Shown piece by piece: positions 1 through 11,818 of a stretch of DNA of 64,000 nucleotides. The translations under genes were made by a program, and so were the position numbers. How positions within the stretch are numbered: the stretch's first letter is position 1; each line of letters starts with the position of its first letter. The stretch is from Anagrus nilaparvatae. Its lineage: Eukaryota; Arthropoda; Insecta; Hymenoptera; Mymaridae. The stretch covers positions 99,124 to 163,123 of the forward strand of contig JAKSXM010000017.1 in NCBI GenBank assembly GCA_022575985.1, written 5' to 3'. The notes below the pieces were generated by a model that worked only from the letters and a program-made list of their open reading frames with translations, searched no databases and had not been told where the DNA came from.

Positions 1-599
1 AGATTGGTTTTTGCTTAATTTTATTTATTTTCAATTAATCAATTTTAAAATTAAAAAAATATATGAAATATTTTAGCAACAAGGTCGTTATTCGCTATTC
101 AAGATATCAAGCTCTCGTTGAATCTAAAAGTTGCCCCTGGTTATGAATATAAATTAATAAATTTAAATCGCAAAAACCACGCGTGGCTTAAAGTTAGATG
201 AAAAAAAATATGGAAAACGTGTTATGTCTAAAATCAGCCTAAATGAAAAAAGAACATTTGCCGGTTTTTTTGTTTATTAATAAAATTTTATTAATAATGT
301 GAGTAAGATAGGTTTTTTGGATTCCTGTATACGAATCCGGGGTCCCAAGTCACTGCGAAAAGTTGAACACCATTAAAACAGCAAGAAGTATCTTTTTTTT
401 GCAATAATTTTGAAGTAAAGCTAAAATGATCAAAAAAATTCAATTTTGGTCTCTCATAAAGGAACCTTTGTTGTAGGTAAAAATTTGGTTTTCGGATGTT
501 TTTTGCATATTTGCATGTTTTGTGATCCCCAGAAGCTAAAAAACCGATTTTTACGTTAAGTGTGTGTTATTTTATCATCCAGAGGACTAAAACTACCCC

Positions 600-845
600 T
601 GAATTTTTCACCTAATTTTAGCCCCCTGGGATTTCGGCCCCTTGGAATTTTGACCCATCATTTTGGCTATTTTTTTTATTCTGGGGGTTTTTCCCCCCAG
701 GACCCCCGGTGGTGTAGTTTATAGTGGGTGTAATCAAGTGGATTTTGGCTATTTTTTTATTGCGGGTGTCTAATTTATGCCAGGGGGCGAAAATTCTAGG
801 GAGCTGAAATCTCAGGGGGGCAGAATCCTAGGGGGTCAAGACTCT
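600..845. repeat. Small foldback of C-rich/G-rich units
   Basis: The left half repeats a short unit of the form CCCCCTGGGATTTC / GCCCCTTGGAATTTT. The right half carries the same unit in inverted orientation (AAAATTCTAGGGAGCTG, AATCCTAGGGGGTCAAG). The two halves flank a spacer of about 130 bp. It looks like the foldback elements elsewhere in the window, whose arms are made of tandem units. No coding capacity is seen. Confidence 0.5.
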
Positions 846-3800
846 GTCCATTATTTTAAGGATTGATTTGACATCTGTAATTCGGCATTTCCAACAAGTT
901 TGGATCCTAGATTCAGATTCAGCGACACAAAAAACCTGTGTAGGATCTTTATCCTACACAGTGCCTGATATCAGACCAATTAGACCTCTGCCTTAACTGG
1001 CATCTAAATCTACGTTAAAAATTTAAAATTAATTTTTTGAATACTCAGGGTGATTACACACAACAAATACAGAATACTAAAAATATTTTTAGAGTCATTT
1101 TGTATCTTTCCTCCCACTACCCTCCCACATATCCTCTATTCCTAACCTATATTATTTAATAAAATAAATTTATCCAACAAAAAATATTATATGTAGAGCT
1201 TTTTTGTTGCAAAAACTTTACATATCACGGTCTGCATTTAAATTTTTATTTTGAAACGACAATTACTTAATCCTCTGAATTCATTCTATCAAAAATCATT
1301 TATACAACAACTGGCTTTTATATAAAATTTTTATCCATTGATGACAAAATGATGAAGATTTATTTTGTACTACTATTTGATTTTATATTTTATTTTATTG
1401 ATTGAGTAGAACCTGTAAATACTACAATAAAAAGTGTACATTTATTCTATGTACATTTTAACTACAAAAAACTTGACAGATAGAGAGTTAGGGATAAACC
1501 AAAAAAAAAATTTTAGCATTGAAATAATAAATTTTACTTTTTTTATTTTTAATTTAGTTTTTGTTTTCATATACAACAAATTTGTGTACAGTTGAATGAA
1601 TTTTTATATAAATACACAAGTGTGTATGTATGTTTATAAACATTAGTAAATAACTTTCGCTTTTAAATTTCTCTGTATTAAATTATATAATATTTGATAG
1701 ACTATTAATTGAGGTATATTTGTGTTTGTGTTTGGTTAAAATAAAAAAAAAACTACTAAAAATAAGAATAGAAACTTGCTTTTATTTACTTGCGAGCGTG
1801 TTTTATACCCTAGAGAATTTATACATAAAGAGAGTAGTTGTTGCAAAGGTTTGGGAAACTTTATGAAGATGAAGCAAATAGCTAGGAGCATGTGGGTGGA
1901 GAATAATAAAAAGTTACTTTAATGATACTTGTATTTATAAACACATTTTTTAACTTTATGTGAATTGGATAAATCAATTGAATAAATTTTAATAAATTTT
2001 AATCAAATTACAAAATTATAAACTTTTTTTGTGATATAATATTTTTGTGCTTAAATTGACGTTAAATTAGATTTTTTTAAAAGTTAATATGGATATGTTT
2101 TTATACATCATAAATCTTTTTTTTTTTGTAGGGTGTAAAGAATGAATTTAACAAATTTGGTCACGTGCAGAATAAACTGTTTCGAATTTTTTTATGTATT
2201 AGTTTTTTTTTGTTTTGGTAATTATCACTATTGTTTTTGTGGCTAAAATTTAATTAAAAAAGTTAATTGAATAAATATTTGGTTTATAAAAATAATTTTT
2301 TTTGATTAGCATTGTTTAATTAACAATAATTAAGTGATTTCTGTTATAATATTTTTGTATACATTTTTTTAAATTATTGTTGAGTCATTCCATATAAGAA
2401 GCCATACAATTGAAATCTCTCAAATTGTTAGCCCTCGAGGTGCAAATCTGTTCAAAATAGACCCAGATTATGTTTTTTGTTCTTAGTTTCTGATATATAG
2501 TCTCGTCCGCATAGTAAAATTTTTCCCTAAATACGAATTTAAAATTAGTTTTTTTTTTCTTTTTTTTTTCTTAAATTCTAAGATTAATTAAACCTTATGT
2601 AAGGCTTAATAAATAAAGGTATTAATGACAATTATTATACAATTGATTATTTTTAGTAGTTTCATAAATTAAGATTTTTATATTCAGACTTGTCACAAAA
2701 ATTCAAAAACTTTGAGCACCAAAACAACTTAGAAAACAACTTTTATAAAGTTCTACTAAAATTTTTCTCCAAATAGGGCGTTTTGAAAAATTTTTTAAAA
2801 AACAATCAAACCAACTAACGCATATTGAAATTGGTTTAAAAAAAATATTTGATAAAATCATAAACAGAAATTGAATACAACAATATAAATAAAATTTCAA
2901 TACGTATAATATGATGAAAATTCAGTAAAGAAGCTTACGATTATATAATAAATGATATTTCAAATAAATAAATATAAAAGGCAAAGTTTGCATATAATTA
3001 TTCTGTATGGATGATCAGATTGTTTTTGATGTGATTAACAGAAGGAATTTTTAAAAGTGCCTTTAAGAATGAAAAAGCGACAAGGGAGAATTTAGAATCC
3101 GTTTTAATTTAATGCAAGGGTAGTAATAGTAGTGATGTAAAAATAAATAAAGAAAAATATATATCAGCGTGACCAAAATAACACACTTTTCTAACTTGTA
3201 TGTGACAAAAAATCATTGTTATTATGTATAAAAGTATAGATTTTTTTCCAAAGTAAAATACATGGAAACTGAATCCCAGAGAAAGATAGGGAAAGTCATT
3301 GTAATGCAGAGAGCCAATTTTCTGGGCGGCTTGGCGCGACTCGATGCGATCCACCGTACGATTATCATAACAACCGAGGATATTATTTCTATATATAGTG
3401 GGTGAGCGAGATGTCGTGTGATTTTACTAGTGCTGTATATATACTACTGCGAAGTAGCAGTCGAAATTCAAAATGGATTTTCTCAGACTAAGAGTTTTTG
3501 AACTATATAATATGTATTTGAGAGAAAAAGAGATAAAATTATATATTAGCCTGGTTATTATTTTTTAATTTTTTATGCAAAATGTAATTATCAGTAAAAA
3601 CCATGTAAGTCACACGAGATTTCATAAAAAGGTGTTTTTGTGAATGCGATTTAATTTAGTAAATGATTTCTTCTGGAATAAAATCGTCGCTAGAGTTGAA
3701 AACCAAAAATTCCTTTTTTTTAATATGAAAATCTTCTTTGCGAAAAACTAAAAAAAAATCGCATTTTTTACAATAATGTCCAAACTAATATGTTTGAAAG

Positions 3801-4804
3801 ACATATATATTGTAAAAAGACAAAACGAAAAGAGAGTATAGAAATTCATGTGGTACGGTATAGTGTGCATATAGGGGATGAATCCTATAGAACTCACTTC
3901 GACTGATGCAATTTTAATGGAAAGCTGCGGCTGCCTGATATGATTGATTGTTCGATGAACAAAATTCTGATTTTCTTTTATAGAATAATAAAATATATAG
4001 GAATTGTAATATATAAAAAAAATTTATTTTATTTCTTTAATACTTTACTGCATTATAAATGTCACTATTTTGTTTATAAATTTTATTTATTAAAATATGT
4101 AAAAATATAGAATGGAAATTTTATGAAAATAAAAATTTATAAAAAATTGTTCTTATTTCACAATTTTTTTCGACATACTTTATACTGATTGAAATTATTC
4201 TTCTTTTTATTCTTTTTCTCGAAAAAATGTTTTGTTAACCAAATTTATTGTGGTATTTATTTATTAAGCCTGGAAAAACCTATTCTTTAAAATTTGGCAA
4301 GGGATGTATGCACCTACTGTGCCAATTGCTATAAATTTTTGAAGTTTTTGAAGCGAAGGGCAAAAAGTATGGTTCCCAAAATGCAGCTACCACCGGAATT
4401 CTAGTTATGGCAGGCGAATTTTTTTTTACATTTAAGCGATTGCAAATGGCTTAAAACGTAAAGAATATTTAAAAAATTATTTTTACTCACTTAAATGCAA
4501 TGCAAGCACCACAGTATGATGAAGAAAAAAATTTTTTTTTTAAACTTCTTTAAGTTTCATGTTACTTGCAACCATTTATAAAAGAATAGTATATTAAATA
4601 TCAAGGGTGCAAAAATTTTAGCACTAATGTGAATACTAGCACGAGTGCTCGGCGAACCCGGGCACGAATGATATACGTTCAGTCGTTCACACTAGTGTAT
4701 AAAGTTTTCGCCCATAGTGGTTACAATATTTTTTGCCTACCTAGGCGTACAATGAGTGCAGGAAATTCCGTGACAAGTGTTACACACGAGTTTAACGCCT
4801 GGTA

Positions 4805-5250
4805 GGGCAAAAATAGCTATTTTTTCCCGTGATTTGAAACATAGTTTTACATACAACGGGAAAAAAGCCCTCTCCCTATGGTAGAAAATAGGGTTTTGCG
4901 CTAGATATGAAAACAAAATTTTCTTTCTCGCAGGTAGAAGACACTTTTTTCATCCCACGACTTGATCGAAAAAAATTCATTTTCTCCCAGCTGAGAAAGA
5001 AAAATTTTATTTTGACCATGGGAGCAACAAAAGAATGTCCCAGATCGCCAGAATGCCCAATGCCTTGGCTTCGCCTCTGATGGTAATTTAAGTGCGATCT
5101 GGGCCATTTATTTTTTTTTGCTATCTTGGTAAAAATTTACTATTGCATATAATGGGCAAAAAAGCCGCCTCCCTAGGGCCGAAAATAGGCTTTTTTTCTC
5201 AGTATATTTAAAACTATGTTTTAAATCACGGGAAAAAATATGGGGTTCGA
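4805..5250. repeat. Foldback element, arms about 100 bp
   Basis: The left arm (about 4815-4905, with TTTTTTCCCGTGATTTGAAAC) and the right arm (about 5155-5245, with GTTTTAAATCACGGGAAAAAA) are inverted copies. Both also share the piece around CCCTATGG / CCCTAGGG. The loop carries a hairpin module at 5035-5112 that recurs elsewhere in the window. Confidence 0.55.
5035..5112. repeat. Hairpin module (GATCGC ... GCGATC), copy 1
   Basis: A 70-80 bp palindromic module begins AAGAATGTCCCAGATCGCC and ends GCGATCTGGGCCATT, with GGCTTCGCCTCTGATGGTAATTT in the middle. Closely similar modules lie at 6295-6364 and 35893-35975, and half-copies at about 22697 and 60205. Confidence 0.5.
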
Positions 5251-6294
5251 CTTTTGCATGCCGGATTTTTTTTATCTGCAATTTTTTTCTTTCATCCCAG
5301 GAAAAAAAATTATGCAAAATATTGCATATTTTTTTAAAAAATTTGTATGCATGATTTTGTGAATTATGTTATGATACGAGACTTTTTACGATTTTGTCTC
5401 ATTTTTTAATGTTCCAAAACAAATTGTGATCAATTATTCAAAAAAAAAAAAAATAATCCATTTAGATCTTTCAAAGAAAAATTATTTTGAAAAAAACAAT
5501 TTTATGAAGCTTTTACGGTAATACTCAATTAAAAAAATATATATCTGCTCGCAGTGATTGGACTGTTTTGATAAATTTAAAAAAAAAAAAAAGTTTTAAA
5601 AAAATTTCTATTTTAAACAAAGTATGCTAAAAAAAATTTTTTAATTTTAAATATTTTACAAATAATTTAGCAAATAGTAATAAAATTAAGAAAAGCATTT
5701 TAATACTAAATTTAATGGATAATCTAAATTAGACATTACTTTGGTCTAATTCTTAAATATAGACTAGTCATTGAATAAGTTAATTGTTTAGCGGGTAATA
5801 GAAAACACGTCGTCACATCTCTCTTAATAATACTGGTAAATATTAAACGGAAAATTTAAATACACCTACATATATATTTATAAGTCTGAACTTTGAAGAA
5901 TATAGGTAATATGTTTAAAGATATTATTAAAGCAATTAAAACCAGTTTATTTATGTATATTAGACCTCGATTTATTTTAGCTAGTCTTAATTAATAAAAT
6001 TTTAATATTTTTAGATTTTTATTCAATTTTGAGAATTAGAATGGGATTAGTGCATGATTGAATCTACCGAATTTCAATCTACAGAGTGTTTGAGAGGTCT
6101 TACAATAAAGAACAAAAATCCGTTTGCCGCTTGTGGCTAGCGAAATTATTTCTGATTGATTGCAAATGACTTATATAAAGAAAATTAAATAAAATTTCTT
6201 TTTTTGAATAGTAACCACGAAAGTACGATTTCCTGGCCGTTTTGCGAAATTTCTTGCTACTGCCGTAGAAAAATTTTATACGGCGCTTGTCCAT

Positions 6295-6364
6295 AAATAA
6301 AGAATGCCCCAAATTGCAGTTTATTGTAATAAATCGTAATTTACGCACGATTTGGGCCATTCTT
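6295..6364. repeat. Hairpin module, copy 2
   Basis: AAGAATGCCCCAAATTGCAG at the left and GCACGATTTGGGCCATTCTT at the right form an inverted repeat. It matches the modules at 5035-5112 and 35893-35975. The central AAATTACC/GGCGAAG part seen in the other copies is less clear here. Confidence 0.45.
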
Positions 6365-6505
6365 TCCTGTAAATATACTATTTTATTTTTTTATATATGC
6401 TTTTTACCGCTGTACCATAAATTCCTTTTTCCGAAAAAAATGTCAAAAATTAAAAGTTAGACTAAAATTTGAAATTTTGCACATAGGCTCTTTTTGACCA
6501 AGGGT

Positions 6506-6889
6506 ATTTTAAGGTAAGGGGCCACAGAACTAAAAAAATTTTAAAGTCAGTTTTTTGATTTATAACCAAATTTATTGATTAAATTAAAAAAAAAATGAGT
6601 TTCATGCCCTCCGCAATAAAAAAAACACATCAAACCAGTCTAAAAAAAATTTTAAATTTTATCATCCCTTCGAGAATTTTCGGAAATTCGGAAATTTAGA
6701 ATTTTTTTCAAATTTCAAAAAAATCTCAAAGGGGTGGTAATATTTAAAATTTTTTTTAGACTGGTTTGATGTGTTTTATTTTATTGCGGAGGGCATGAGA
6801 CTCATTTTTTTTTAATTCAATCAATAAATTTTATTAAAAATCAAAAAAACTGATTAAAAATTTTTTTTGGTTTGTGTCCCCTTAAAACT
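6506..6889. repeat. Foldback element, arms about 160 bp
   Basis: The arms (about 6506-6665 and 6735-6889) are near-perfect inverted copies. The left arm has GAGTTTCATGCCCTCCGC and AAACACATCAAACCAGTC; the right arm has GACTGGTTTGATGTGTTT and GCGGAGGGCATGAGACTC. The loop is about 70 bp. No open reading frame of note. It is probably a non-autonomous TIR element; I did not identify a target duplication. Confidence 0.7.
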
Positions 6890-9800
6890 AATTTTTTAGG
6901 CATTAAAACCAATAGTTTTTTGAAATTCCAATGATAATTTAGAAACAAAAAGGGCAAAGTACTATCTTCTATTTACTCCTTTGCATATTATAAGGGGGGT
7001 AATTTTGGGGACACACATATGCCGCCGTATACCTGCACTTTCTGAAAATTATCACCAGATAAAAATCTTGATAAAAATCTCAAACTTAAATCTGGGAGTC
7101 GAAATTCAGTAGAATTTTATCCTTAAAATTTTTAAAGTTAAAATAATGTTTGGACAAAACGGCGAATTGGTGTATAATTCTATAACAAAACCTTTTATTG
7201 CATGTACTAAGAGGTTGTACCAAGAGGTTCATTAAATGGTACAATTTATTCAAATTTAATATTTCTGAATTTAGTTAGTAAATGAGCTTAAAACATAAGA
7301 ATGAAATAAATTTTAAGTAAAAAAAATTGAAATAAAATTGAAATTTTTAAAAATCCAAAAAAAGCCGAGGTCTAATCTACAATACTCATATTCTTTGCAT
7401 TTAGGTTATAATAATTGGAAGTCTCCCAATGATGTGTCTGTTAAATTTTAGTTTTTAGTTTAGTTAGATCAAAAGCACTTTTTAAATAAATAATATTTTA
7501 TTTATACATTAAAAGTATATTAAAATAATTAAATGAAAAATATAATATTAAAATAAAGCTTTAACCAATTAAACTGACATTAAATCGTATTAAATGACAT
7601 TTTTATAAAAAAAACTCAAATTTATAATTTAATTTCTCTCTATGTCTTGTTCTTGAGACTTTTGTACGGAAGTATAAATTTTTATGTACAAAAAAAAAGG
7701 GTTACAACTGTGTATCTTCTTTTATTTTTTGGCAAGTGAGGGTGTGATAATTCCTAGAAACGATTAGAAATATATAAAGACACCGTATTTATTGTCAGAT
7801 GTTTTAATTTTATTTTTTTTTGTGTTAAATTCTTGATATATAATAATCGTTTTTTTATATATTTTAACCGTTTCAAAGATCAAAAGAAATTTACAAAAAG
7901 TTTTTTTTTGGTTACAAACGATAGAGAAAATACAAAACATTTTATTCATTAAGATGCAGAAACGATTTATTATTTTAAGAATTTTTTACAATAAAAAAAT
8001 TATTAAGAAATTTTAATTAAGCTTAAAATTTATTTAACGCTTTTTCGAATAAAAAAATTTGCAATAATTATATAATAAATTAAGTTAAATAAATAAAAAG
8101 TTTTTTTTAAAATAACAAAAAATTAAATAAAAATTTAAATCCAAAATAAATAAAAAAATACGTTTTATATAAAAATTAATGTTAAACTCATTTGTTGACA
8201 AATTTAAATATCCAAAATTTAATTTGCATAAAGTAAATCTCTCATCATGGCTATATCAAACTTTGACAGTAAAAACATATATGATCATAATATCTTTACT
8301 CTTTAAGCCAAAGTATGTGTGTATAAAAAAAATTGTAACAAAAAAAAAAAAATTAAATGAATCTCGGTTAAATCTTCTTTAGTTAAACCAAAATAAAAAC
8401 AGTTAAAAAAGCATGGATATATTCGTTTATAAGTTTTTTGTTTACTTTGGGTATATGGGTAATTCCATATAAATTTTAAGGGTAATTTATGTTTATTTTT
8501 TGGATCATAGTCATTTTTGTAAATGGCTGTTCTTAAGCAAGGGGTAAAAGTTCAATTTTTTAAATTTACCCTGTTTCTGCATTTTGTTTTCTTTTTATCA
8601 AACGAAAGTTATGAACATCGCTTAATTTAAAATTATGAAAATTTTCGTTTAAGACTAACTGTAAAGAAAAGCATGCTTTTGGAGTATCTGACTAAACAAA
8701 TAAAGCCCTCTATGTCAGCGTTCCGTATATTTAAATCTCGAAAGATCAATCTTGGTTTCAATCAAGGTTTTAATTAATGAGTATCCTAGGCACCCCAGGT
8801 AGATCCTTCTTTTTTCAGAAAATAAAACCAGTTCGTCCTAGAATAAGACAGGATCTGGACAAAGTTAGGGGTTCTTAATTTTGGCCAGTTTTTCGCAAAA
8901 AAAAAGACTAGAATTATGACCCTGCAGAATAGTCTAAATTTTTAGATTAGGTCAAAACATGCTGAGTTTACATTTGACATTTTTCGGAATCTGTGTATCT
9001 ATGTCGGGGTATTGAAGTCCCGCAGTTTTTCAAAATTATCTTTAAATAAAAATCGAAAATTCTCAATTTTTTATTGTAAATTTAAACAAAAATTGTGAAT
9101 TATAAGTAAGAAACTACCTAAAGATATTATAAGGTTACCTCCAAACTTAAGGAACCGAAAATTTATAGCATTCATGATCTCCCAGAACGGTCTTAACAAT
9201 TATATCATCGTGATACAACCTATTTTACAACAAATAAATTAAAAAATTTCTCTATTATTTTCAACAAAAAAAAGTCTAAAAACTTGGTCCATATTTTACT
9301 TCAGAACTTCGTACCTTCAACAAAAAATGATCTTCGGTGTATTTGATAAAGAAAAAACAACGATGGCCTGTTGCGTCGGGTCGAAAAGAAGTAATTGTTA
9401 ATGCATGGAATGAAAAATTTTTTTAACTATTCTTTTAAAAAGTGATCTAATTTTCATCAAGCAATCATAATTTTTTTCTTCTTATAAAATACCTTGTGTC
9501 AAAAAATGGGAAAAAAAAGAAAATCTTAAAATAGTACAATCTAATAAGTAAATTATTTAGTTTAATTTCATTTCTTCAAAATTAGATTCTACTCTAATTT
9601 GTTATTTATTCAAAATAGTTTATCTGAAAAGCTCTATATACACATATGCATTATATTTAGATGACGAAACTTTTAGTCATTTCACACATTGTGTACAAAG
9701 TGTAAACTTCAACGCGTAAATTAACTAATTTCCGGCTCTTTCCATTCACGTCTTATCAAAATAAAGTTTTTCTTAAAAAAAAAAAAAAGAAAAACTTATT

Positions 9801-10905
9801 AAGTCCAGTGAAGCTTATACGTGTTAATTTTATATTCGCGCATGCGTATTTATATTCACACATAATTTAATACACATCAAAAGATTTAGTAAAGAGTTTT
9901 AAAAATTATTGGATATAATTGTCGTATTTAGTCGCGTGGCACATTTCTCTCTTTTTTTATCTTCAGAAAAATTCCTATAATAAGTCTTGCTTTAAAGAGC
10001 TTTTTTAAAGAAAAACATCTGCATTAACACTGGATAATTTAAGTCGGGATTTTTTTTTTAAATCACACATTTTTTGCATTTATACGTAAAAAGAAATATC
10101 AAAGTTAGTGATTGCTTTGAGAGAAAAAAAAGGATTGAAATCTCTTAAAAAAGGGGATGTTTTTTAAATAATCTTTGAAATAAGGAAATGAGCTTGAAAG
10201 ATTTGGGTATAAAGAAATTGACGTATTTCTTTTGTACACTTTTTAATTAATGATTTTTAAAATAAACCAACTGTAAAATAGAATTACATTTACAAATAAA
10301 TATTCTTACAATTCAATTATTTAAAAAATATTTTTTTTAATTAATAGCTAGCTTCAATTAAATTGTTAAACAAAATTAAATTTATAGATTTTTTTATGCT
10401 TTTAAATTTTCGGGCGTTACCCTCAATTTTTTTATTTTACAGAGAATAGCGTCGATTGATATACACCACGGGAATTACATTGTTAACGTACGAACAATAT
10501 TTTCAATGTATTTTTAAAGCTTGCAAGCTTTAATAAACATTATTTATATAAATATCCTGTTATTTGATATTTATTTTAGTAATTAGAGTTTATTAATTTT
10601 TACTGTCAAACTGAATGATAATTTTTTTTAAATTAAAATCTACTTAGATGCTAATTGGGTTAATTTAAAAAATAAAATGTTTGTAAATTTACTTTATTTA
10701 ATTTTTTTAAGGATTGTAGATATTTTAATAATTAAAATTTAATTAAAATTTTTATACAAATTAGAAGAAAATAAAAAATTTTAAAAAGCAGCCTCAACTT
10801 AAAATAAATTTTACCTTTAATTAAAAATACTGTTTACAAATAAATTTATAATAATTATTTGTTTATAAATAATAAAAATAATAAAAATAATAAAATAATA
10901 ATTAC

Positions 10906-11818
10906 CTTCATTAAAACCACCATCTCTCAGTCTCCGTCGATGTGAATGTCTGCTTGAAATTAATCTACCGCCGGTAAACTTATTAGGATCTAAAATATTT
11001 TCAACAGAAAAAGCAAGTCCTCTTTTGTTAGTTTGCACATTTCCTGCAGTTGTTGTCGTTGTTGAAGTTATATTTCCAGTTGCAACAGAGCAACTTCTTC
11101 CAGGATTCCCAATAATATTTGGATTTAAGCCCACGTGGTAAAATCCACCTGGAGTAGTTGCTATTAATCCAGGAGTTGGACCATTTGATAGGCACGAAAA
11201 TGCATGAATTCTTTGAGCATTTAATGGATGAGCAAACTGTTCTAATGTTTCAGGACACCTCGAAGATGCTGTTAAATCAACTGGGCTACTTGGATTGCTT
11301 TGTTCATCAGGGTTTTGACAAACATCAACTTCAACGTCTACATCAATTTCTTCATCTTCTTGTTTAAATTTACCATTAACTTTTTCATTAGCAATATTAG
11401 CATCTTCTTCCTCTTCTTCCTCATCATCTTCATTTTCTTCTCTTCTAACACTAGTAGAATTTTCTGATCTTTTCATATCTTCTTCTTCAATATCTTCATC
11501 TTCTTCATCAACATCATCTGAATTTTTTTCAGATTTTATTTGTTTAACATCTTCATCCTCATCCAAACTAATTGTATTTATATTTGATTCTTGTAATCTT
11601 CTGTGTAAATGTTCGTACCTAGCAAAAGCTCCTGTTGTTGCTGATCTTACTTGAAGTAAAACACGTGATTGTAATCTATCCGTATGATTATTATTATGTG
11701 ATCTTATTGATATACTATCAATATTATTTTCAACATTCGAATCTTCTATTCTTAATACTGTACCTAATGGTGACATTTTTACTGATGATTTTATTTCTTG
11801 TTGCATTCTTTTCCACAT
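10906..11818 (-). CDS. slou: N-terminal coding exon of an NK1/slouch-type homeobox gene
   Basis: This is the first coding exon of a probable NK1-class homeodomain transcription factor, which would act in the nucleus in muscle and neural patterning. The 304 encoded residues have a low-complexity N-terminal half with two acidic tracts (about residues 86-115 and 127-139) and a Thr-rich stretch near 252-257. The motif GLAFSVENILDPNKFTGG at 267-284 resembles the short conserved motif N-terminal of the homeodomain in NK1/NKX1 proteins. An Arg-rich end follows. The reading frame meets a strong donor (AATGAAG then GTAATT) after one base of codon 305; the reading beyond it into Phe/Ile-rich sequence is intronic. 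The ATG at 11818 is followed by a second at codon 5 with A at -3, which may be the better start. The homeodomain exon lies outside the window, so the gene is partial. Class is inferred from one motif; other NK-type genes are possible. Confidence 0.62.

Larger units (their letters stand above)
1..10905 (-). other. Long first intron of the slouch-like gene (gene-free)
   Basis: This stretch lies 3' of the splice donor of the homeobox-type exon at 10906-11818 on the minus strand, so it should be its first intron, continuing past the left edge. I looked for a homeodomain exon (minus-strand WFQNRR-type coding) and found none. It holds very AT-rich DNA, homopolymer runs and several foldback repeats listed separately. 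A less AT-rich, non-repeat patch at about 3300-3480 could be regulatory. Intron status is inferred from the donor only. Confidence 0.5.
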
